Below the pieces are notes generated by a model. It ran no database searches and was not told the DNA's origin. It saw only the letters and a list, made by a program, of their open reading frames with translations. 64,000 nt of DNA from Clostridiales bacterium (lineage in GTDB: Bacteria > Bacillota > Clostridia > Oscillospirales > Butyricicoccaceae): contig JAHZFK010000011.1 of NCBI GenBank assembly GCA_019421385.1, positions 9,489-73,488 of the forward strand. The letters are read 5' to 3'. How positions within the stretch are numbered: the first letter of the stretch is position 1; every line of letters begins with the position of its first letter. Below, one piece after another: positions 60,062-64,000 of the stretch. Both the position numbers and the translations under genes were made by a program.

Positions 60062-62827
60062 ATGAACAAGAAAGAAAATCGAATTTCTGCCCGTCAGGCA
60101 GCGGAGAGGGCAGCTATCCGCGAGGAACAGAACCGTCGCCTTGAGGATGCGGCAACCAATTCGACGAAAAGCGTTTTGAAAGAGCTGCGCACCACACTTT
60201 GCGGCCTTGACGCGGAAGCGGTATCCAAAAGCCGAGCCCAATACGGCAGCAACAAGGTGACGCATGAGAAGAAAAAGTCTTTCGCAAAGCGGTTGGTTGA
60301 CGCATTTGTCAATCCGTTTACCGCCATCCTGTTTTGTCTGGCGCTGGTGTCCACAATAACGGATATGATTTTTCCATACTTTTCGCTGTTTGACAGTACA
60401 CCGGAGGATTTTGATTGTCTGACCGTGGTTATTATCCTGACCATGGTCATCATTTCCGGTACACTCCGTTTTGTGCAGGAATCCAGAAGCGGCAATGCAG
60501 CGGAAAAACTGCTGGCCATGATTACCACCACCTGTACGGTTACACGCAAAAATCAGGAAAAAACAGAAATCCCTATGGATGAATTGGTCGTGGGTGATAT
60601 TGTGCATCTGTCTGCCGGGGATATGATTCCAGACGATGTACGCATTCTGGAGTCAAAGGACCTGTTCATCAGTCAGGCCAGCCTGACAGGCGAGAGCGAA
60701 CCTGTGGAGAAAACGCCCAATGTAAGCGAGGAAAAGGAAAGTGTAACGGATTATACCAATATTGCGTTTATGGGAAGCAATGTGGTTTCAGGCAGCGCGA
60801 CCGCCGTGGCGGTGTGTGTGGGAGACAATACGCTGTTCGGCTCTATGGCATCTGCCGTTGCCGGAGAGGCGGTGGAAACCAGCTTTACCAAAGGCGTCAA
60901 TGCGGTTTCTTGGGTTCTGATCCGCTTTATGCTGGTGATGGTTCCGCTGGTGTTTTTTATCAATGGTCTGACCAAAGGCGATTGGCTGGATGCTTTCCTG
61001 TTCGGTATTTCCATTGCCGTGGGGCTGACCCCGGAAATGCTTCCTATGATTGTGACCACCTGCCTTGCCAAAGGCGCGGTGTCCATGAGCAAAAAGCAGA
61101 CGATTGTCAAGAACCTGAACTCAATCCAGAATTTTGGGGCGATCGACATCCTCTGCACAGATAAAACCGGAACCTTGACCCAGGATCAGGTGGTGCTGGA
61201 ATATCACCTGAATGTCAATGGCGAAGATGACAACAGGGTGCTGCGCCATGCGTATCTCAACAGCTATTTTCAAACCGGGTACAAAAATCTGATGGATTTG
61301 GCTATCATTCGGAAGACTGAGGAAGCAGAGGCCGAGGACTCTCGGCTGGTGGATTTGTCGGAACACTACAGGAAGGTAGACGAGATTCCATTTGATTTTA
61401 CCCGTCGGCGTCTGACTACCGTTGTGCAGGATAAAACCGGAAAGACACAGATGGTGACCAAAGGTGCTGTGGAGGAAATGCTGTCGATCTGCGCCTTCGC
61501 GGAGTGTGACGGCAATGTGCAGCCGCTGACAGATGAAGTGCGCCACCGCATTCTGCAGACGGTGGATGATCTCAATGATAAGGGTTTCCGCGTGCTTGCT
61601 ATTGCACAAAAAAGCAATCCCTCGCCGGTAGGCACATTTGGGGCGAAAGATGAATGTGATATGGTGCTGATCGGCTATCTGGCTTTCCTTGATCCGCCAA
61701 AGGAATCCACCGCGGATGCCATCCAAGCCTTGAAAGATCATGGCGTAACGACCAAAATCCTGACCGGCGATAACGACAAGGTCACCCGTACGATCTGCAA
61801 ACAGGTGGGGTTGAAGGTGCGCAATATGCTGTTGGGCGCGGATATTGAACGGATGAGCGATGCGGAGCTGGCGAAAGCCGCGGAATCGACCGATGTTTTT
61901 GCGAAGCTGACCCCAGACCAGAAGGCGCGCGTGGTCTCCGTTCTGAGGGAGAACGGTCACATCGTCGGGTTCATGGGGGACGGCATCAATGACGCTGCTG
62001 CTATGAAAGCAGCTGACATCGGCATTTCAGTGGATACCGCAGTCGATGTCGCAAAGGAATCGGCAGACGTTATCCTGCTGGAAAAAGATTTGATGGTGTT
62101 GGAGCAAGGCATTATTGAAGGCCGCAAAACCTATGCCAATATGATCAAATACATCAAGATGACCGCTTCTTCCAACTTCGGCAATATGTTCTCGGTGTTG
62201 GCAGCATCAGCGCTGCTGCCTTTCCTGCCCATGATGAGCGTACATCTGATTTTTCTGAACCTGATCTACGATTTGTCATGCACTGCGATTCCTTGGGACA
62301 ATGTGGACGAAGAGTTTATTGCGAAGCCCCGAAAGTGGGATGCATCCAGTGTGGGCAACTTTATGATCTGGATTGGGCTCACCAGCTCGATCTTTGACTT
62401 CACCACTTATTTGTTCATGTACTTTGTGTTCTGTCCGCTGTTTATCTCGGGAGGCGTACTGTTTAACGATTTGCCTGCCCATTTCAGCGGAGCGCAACTG
62501 GCCATGATGCAGGCAAAGCATATCGGATTGTTCCAAGCTGGCTGGTTTGTGGAGTCCATGTGGAGCCAAACGCTTGTCATCCATATGATCCGCACGCCCA
62601 AGCTGCCCTTTATCCAAAGCCGAGCCTCTGCGCCGCTGACCCTGCTGACGTTGACCGGAATTGCCGTACTTACCATTATTCCATTTACGCCTTTTGGAGC
62701 TATGCTCGGCTTTGTGGCCCTGCCCGTCGCTTATTTCGCCTACCTGATTCCCTGTATCCTGCTTTATATGGTATTGGCAACCAGCTTGAAAAAGGCTTAT
62801 GTGCGGCACTATGGCGAATTACTCTAA
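60062..62827 (+). CDS. mgtA: MgtA-type P-type Mg2+ ATPase, second copy
   Basis: A 921-residue magnesium-translocating P-type ATPase: LTGESEPVEK, DKTGTLT (D367), ILTGDNDKV, MGDGINDAAAMKAAD, and membrane motifs GLTPEMLPM and LIYDLSC. The N-terminal 50 residues are charged and Gln/Ala-rich. It imports Mg2+ when external Mg2+ is low. GGAGGG precedes ATG. No M-box-like leader is apparent in the 140-base gap upstream, so control by the orphan winged-helix protein is possible. The small membrane protein gene follows after 18 bases. Confidence 0.93.
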   Translation: MNKKENRISARQAAERAAIREEQNRRLEDAATNSTKSVLKELRTTLCGLDAEAVSKSRAQYGSNKVTHEKKKSFAKRLVDAFVNPFTAILFCLALVSTITDMIFPYFSLFDSTPEDFDCLTVVIILTMVIISGTLRFVQESRSGNAAEKLLAMITTTCTVTRKNQEKTEIPMDELVVGDIVHLSAGDMIPDDVRILESKDLFISQASLTGESEPVEKTPNVSEEKESVTDYTNIAFMGSNVVSGSATAVAVCVGDNTLFGSMASAVAGEAVETSFTKGVNAVSWVLIRFMLVMVPLVFFINGLTKGDWLDAFLFGISIAVGLTPEMLPMIVTTCLAKGAVSMSKKQTIVKNLNSIQNFGAIDILCTDKTGTLTQDQVVLEYHLNVNGEDDNRVLRHAYLNSYFQTGYKNLMDLAIIRKTEEAEAEDSRLVDLSEHYRKVDEIPFDFTRRRLTTVVQDKTGKTQMVTKGAVEEMLSICAFAECDGNVQPLTDEVRHRILQTVDDLNDKGFRVLAIAQKSNPSPVGTFGAKDECDMVLIGYLAFLDPPKESTADAIQALKDHGVTTKILTGDNDKVTRTICKQVGLKVRNMLLGADIERMSDAELAKAAESTDVFAKLTPDQKARVVSVLRENGHIVGFMGDGINDAAAMKAADIGISVDTAVDVAKESADVILLEKDLMVLEQGIIEGRKTYANMIKYIKMTASSNFGNMFSVLAASALLPFLPMMSVHLIFLNLIYDLSCTAIPWDNVDEEFIAKPRKWDASSVGNFMIWIGLTSSIFDFTTYLFMYFVFCPLFISGGVLFNDLPAHFSGAQLAMMQAKHIGLFQAGWFVESMWSQTLVIHMIRTPKLPFIQSRASAPLTLLTLTGIAVLTIIPFTPFGAMLGFVALPVAYFAYLIPCILLYMVLATSLKKAYVRHYGELL

Positions 62828-62845
62828 AGGTTGGAGGTGTTTGAT

Positions 62846-63007
62846 ATGAATTGGGCAACGATCTGGATGGACTTATTCGGAACTACTTCTTTTTTAGGGA
62901 TCAATATGGGGTTTTGGGCAGCGATGGCGGTTGTTTTGCTGATTGTCATTCTGATGAATGTGGTGTTCTGGAGCTTGCAACCGAAACGGGAAGATCAATC
63001 TAAATGA
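62846..63007 (+). CDS. Small single-pass membrane protein downstream of mgtA
   Basis: A 53-residue protein with an excellent GGAGGTG site 8 bases before ATG 62846. It reads MNWATIWMDLFG, then one hydrophobic helix (about 23-44, GFWAAMAVVLLIVILMNVVF), then the basic/acidic tail SLQPKREDQSK. It starts 18 bases after the ATPase stop, so it is almost surely co-expressed. Small membrane proteins MgtS, MgtR and MgtU in enteric bacteria control MgtA/MgtB stability; this one is not related by obvious sequence, but position and size suggest the same kind of role. Confidence 0.7.
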   Translation: MNWATIWMDLFGTTSFLGINMGFWAAMAVVLLIVILMNVVFWSLQPKREDQSK

Positions 63008-63160
63008 TTCAATCGCACTGGAGAAGCGGCATGAACTGGATGAAATCAAAAAGGCGTTTGGATGAGGTGGCATCCTTTTAAAAAAGTTCTTGAAAATCAT
63101 TTTAATTGGGTTTACCATCTGTTTAGACATCGATGTACTTTGTGAATGGGAGATTTTCTG

Positions 63161-63625
63161 TTGAGCTTTTACATTCAGATAAACGAGAAAACGATACCGC
63201 CTTATACGGTGGTATATATGAGAGGAACGGGTGCGTATGGGGATGCGAACCGCGAGTTGATGAACACCTTCAAACAATGGCTGGTTGAAAAGCGTTTGTA
63301 TCATTCTAAAACAACAATTTGGGCGATTCCTTTGGATGACCCCCAGGTCACAGAAAGCCGCTTGTGCAGATATGATGTCTGCGCGAACATTTCTACCAAT
63401 GAGGATTTTGGTGGGGAAATTTCGACAAGAGAAATACGAGGCGGTAAGTATCTTGTATTTCTGATTGAACATACCGCCGCATCCATTACAGCGGCATGGC
63501 AAAAATGCTTTGATGAAACGATTCGGCAAAACCGGATTCTGGACCCGAACAGACCAGTCATGGAATGTTATAGGAAAGAACTGGTGGATCGACATCTCTG
63601 TGAATTGTATGTGCCGATCTTATAA
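63161..63625 (+). CDS. GyrI-like small-molecule-binding protein
   Basis: A 154-residue protein resembling the GyrI/AraC effector-binding fold: an N-terminal IPPYTVVYMRGTG strand, the central IPLDDPQV and the second half ending HLCELYVPI. Such stand-alone domains bind hydrophobic or cationic compounds and are often toxin- or drug-response proteins. The start is TTG 63161 with GGGAGA 7 bases upstream; an ATG at 63146 in frame has no such site. No HTH is attached. Confidence 0.65.
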   Translation: MSFYIQINEKTIPPYTVVYMRGTGAYGDANRELMNTFKQWLVEKRLYHSKTTIWAIPLDDPQVTESRLCRYDVCANISTNEDFGGEISTREIRGGKYLVFLIEHTAASITAAWQKCFDETIRQNRILDPNRPVMECYRKELVDRHLCELYVPIL

Positions 63626-63772
63626 ACGGAGCAGGAAAGAATTGAAATTTGGGGGATTTGGCAAGAAGCAGACAAATATAGATGTTATTGATTTTGCTGT
63701 GATTCCGTTTCGCAAAGGAAATGTACTCCATATTGCCACTGCGACTGGTTTTAAATCTTTATATTGGCCTTG
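63626..63772 (+). other. Gap before the GNAT gene
   Basis: One open frame covers this stretch but has no ribosome binding site or recognisable family. Confidence 0.3.
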
Positions 63773-63802
63773 TTGACAAAAGCGACAATGGTGTCGTATA
63801 AT
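63773..63802 (+). promoter_or_regulatory. Promoter of the GNAT gene
   Basis: TTGACA (63773-63778), 18-base spacer, TATAAT (63797-63802). Both hexamers are consensus. Confidence 0.75.
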
Positions 63803-63820
63803 TAAGAGACAATAATGTCG
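63783..63820. promoter_or_regulatory. Two palindromic operators in the GNAT promoter
   Basis: GACA-N4-TGTC occurs twice, at 63784-63795 (within CGACA..TGTCG) and 63808-63819. The centres are about 24 bases apart. The first lies between -35 and -10, the second just past the -10, so a repressor is expected. Confidence 0.65.
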
Positions 63821-63839
63821 CTTTTTGGAGGTGTCAGTT

Positions 63840-64000
63840 ATGTTGGAGTTTATTTTGAGAGAATGGAAGCACGATGATGCCGACAGTCTTGTAGTAGCTG
63901 CGAATAATCCGAATATTGCAAATAATCTTCGAAATACTTTCCCGTTTCCTTATACGCTAGATGATGCAAAGTGGTTTATCGATGACTGCGTTGCACATGA
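63840..64000 (+). CDS. GNAT-family N-acetyltransferase, N-terminal part
   Basis: The gene runs off the window. The visible 53 residues begin MLEFILREWKHDDADSLVVAANN and continue NNLRNTFPFPYTLDDAKWFI, the N-terminal arrangement of RimJ/RimL-type acetyltransferases that acetylate amines. TTGGAGGTG precedes ATG 63840. Tight operator control suggests an inducible resistance or modification enzyme; the substrate-binding core is outside the window. Confidence 0.8.
   Translation, partial: MLEFILREWKHDDADSLVVAANNPNIANNLRNTFPFPYTLDDAKWFIDDCVAH

Noticed and set aside
1..64000. CRISPR array, prophage or complete insertion sequence
   Set aside because: I saw no spaced direct repeats of CRISPR type, no transposase and no phage structural genes; only the recombinase tail near 3.3 kb.

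Overview
The window looks like chromosomal DNA of a gut-type Clostridia (Bacillota), most likely an Oscillospirales/Ruminococcaceae-like organism. This rests on GC-rich coding sequence with strong AGGAGG-type ribosome binding sites, sigma-A promoters, DUF4358 and DHHW lipoprotein genes, YesMN-controlled sugar ABC transporters, MsmX-like ATPases, Bce-like resistance modules and a bilirubin reductase operon. The species assignment is inference; no rRNA or complete tRNA gene is present.

Region 1 (1-7.6 kb): two sugar-phosphate isomerase/epimerase genes, the second with an in-frame amber codon, flanking a divergent AraC regulator. Then a fossil integration site (3' end of a tRNA-Ser plus the last part of a tyrosine recombinase), a GHKL sensor kinase, a ComFB-like gene and a soluble PAS-PAS-MCP receptor broken by an amber codon. 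Region 2 (7.7-10.5 kb): an unrecognised three-gene membrane/secreted operon. Region 3 (10.6-15.9 kb): a beta-glucoside operon with two RAT/terminator switches, a BglG/LicT antiterminator with a frameshift, an intact EIIBCA permease, a GH1 6-phospho-beta-glucosidase with two in-frame stops, and a HAD phosphatase. Region 4 (16-22.9 kb): an ABC exporter, two lipoproteins and a four-gene polysaccharide O-acetylation cluster (SGNH, DUF4358, MBOAT, DHHW).

Region 5 (22.9-35.4 kb): a YesN/YesM-type two-component pair divergent from a nine-gene operon of sugar ABC transporter, YesL, Gfo/Idh dehydrogenase, IolE-like isomerase, NagB-like deaminase and PfkB kinase. Together these look like uptake and catabolism of an unusual, perhaps amino, sugar. 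Region 6 (35.4-38.9 kb): bilQ-bilR-bilS (MarR regulator, bilirubin reductase with the HGDR motif, flavodoxin) with a two-palindrome operator, divergent from a cation:proton antiporter behind a fluoride riboswitch. Region 7 (38.9-41.9 kb): an orphan FabF-like ketosynthase with an acyl-CoA ligase. Region 8 (42.2-52.6 kb): two FtsX-type ABC systems around an OmpR-type two-component pair (Bce-like), then a LytTR/GHKL two-component pair.

Region 9 (52.6-64 kb): a membrane Fe-S protein with ferredoxin beside a Crp/Fnr regulator; thioredoxin plus CoA-disulfide reductase-rhodanese; two MgtA-type P-type ATPases separated by an orphan winged-helix regulator and followed by a 53-residue membrane protein; a GyrI-like protein; and the start of a GNAT gene behind a double operator.

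The most notable points are the bilQRS operon and its operator, the fluoride-riboswitch antiporter, the decaying beta-glucoside operon inside a window with four in-frame stops and one frameshift, the unassigned sugar pathway, and the MgtA-linked small protein.
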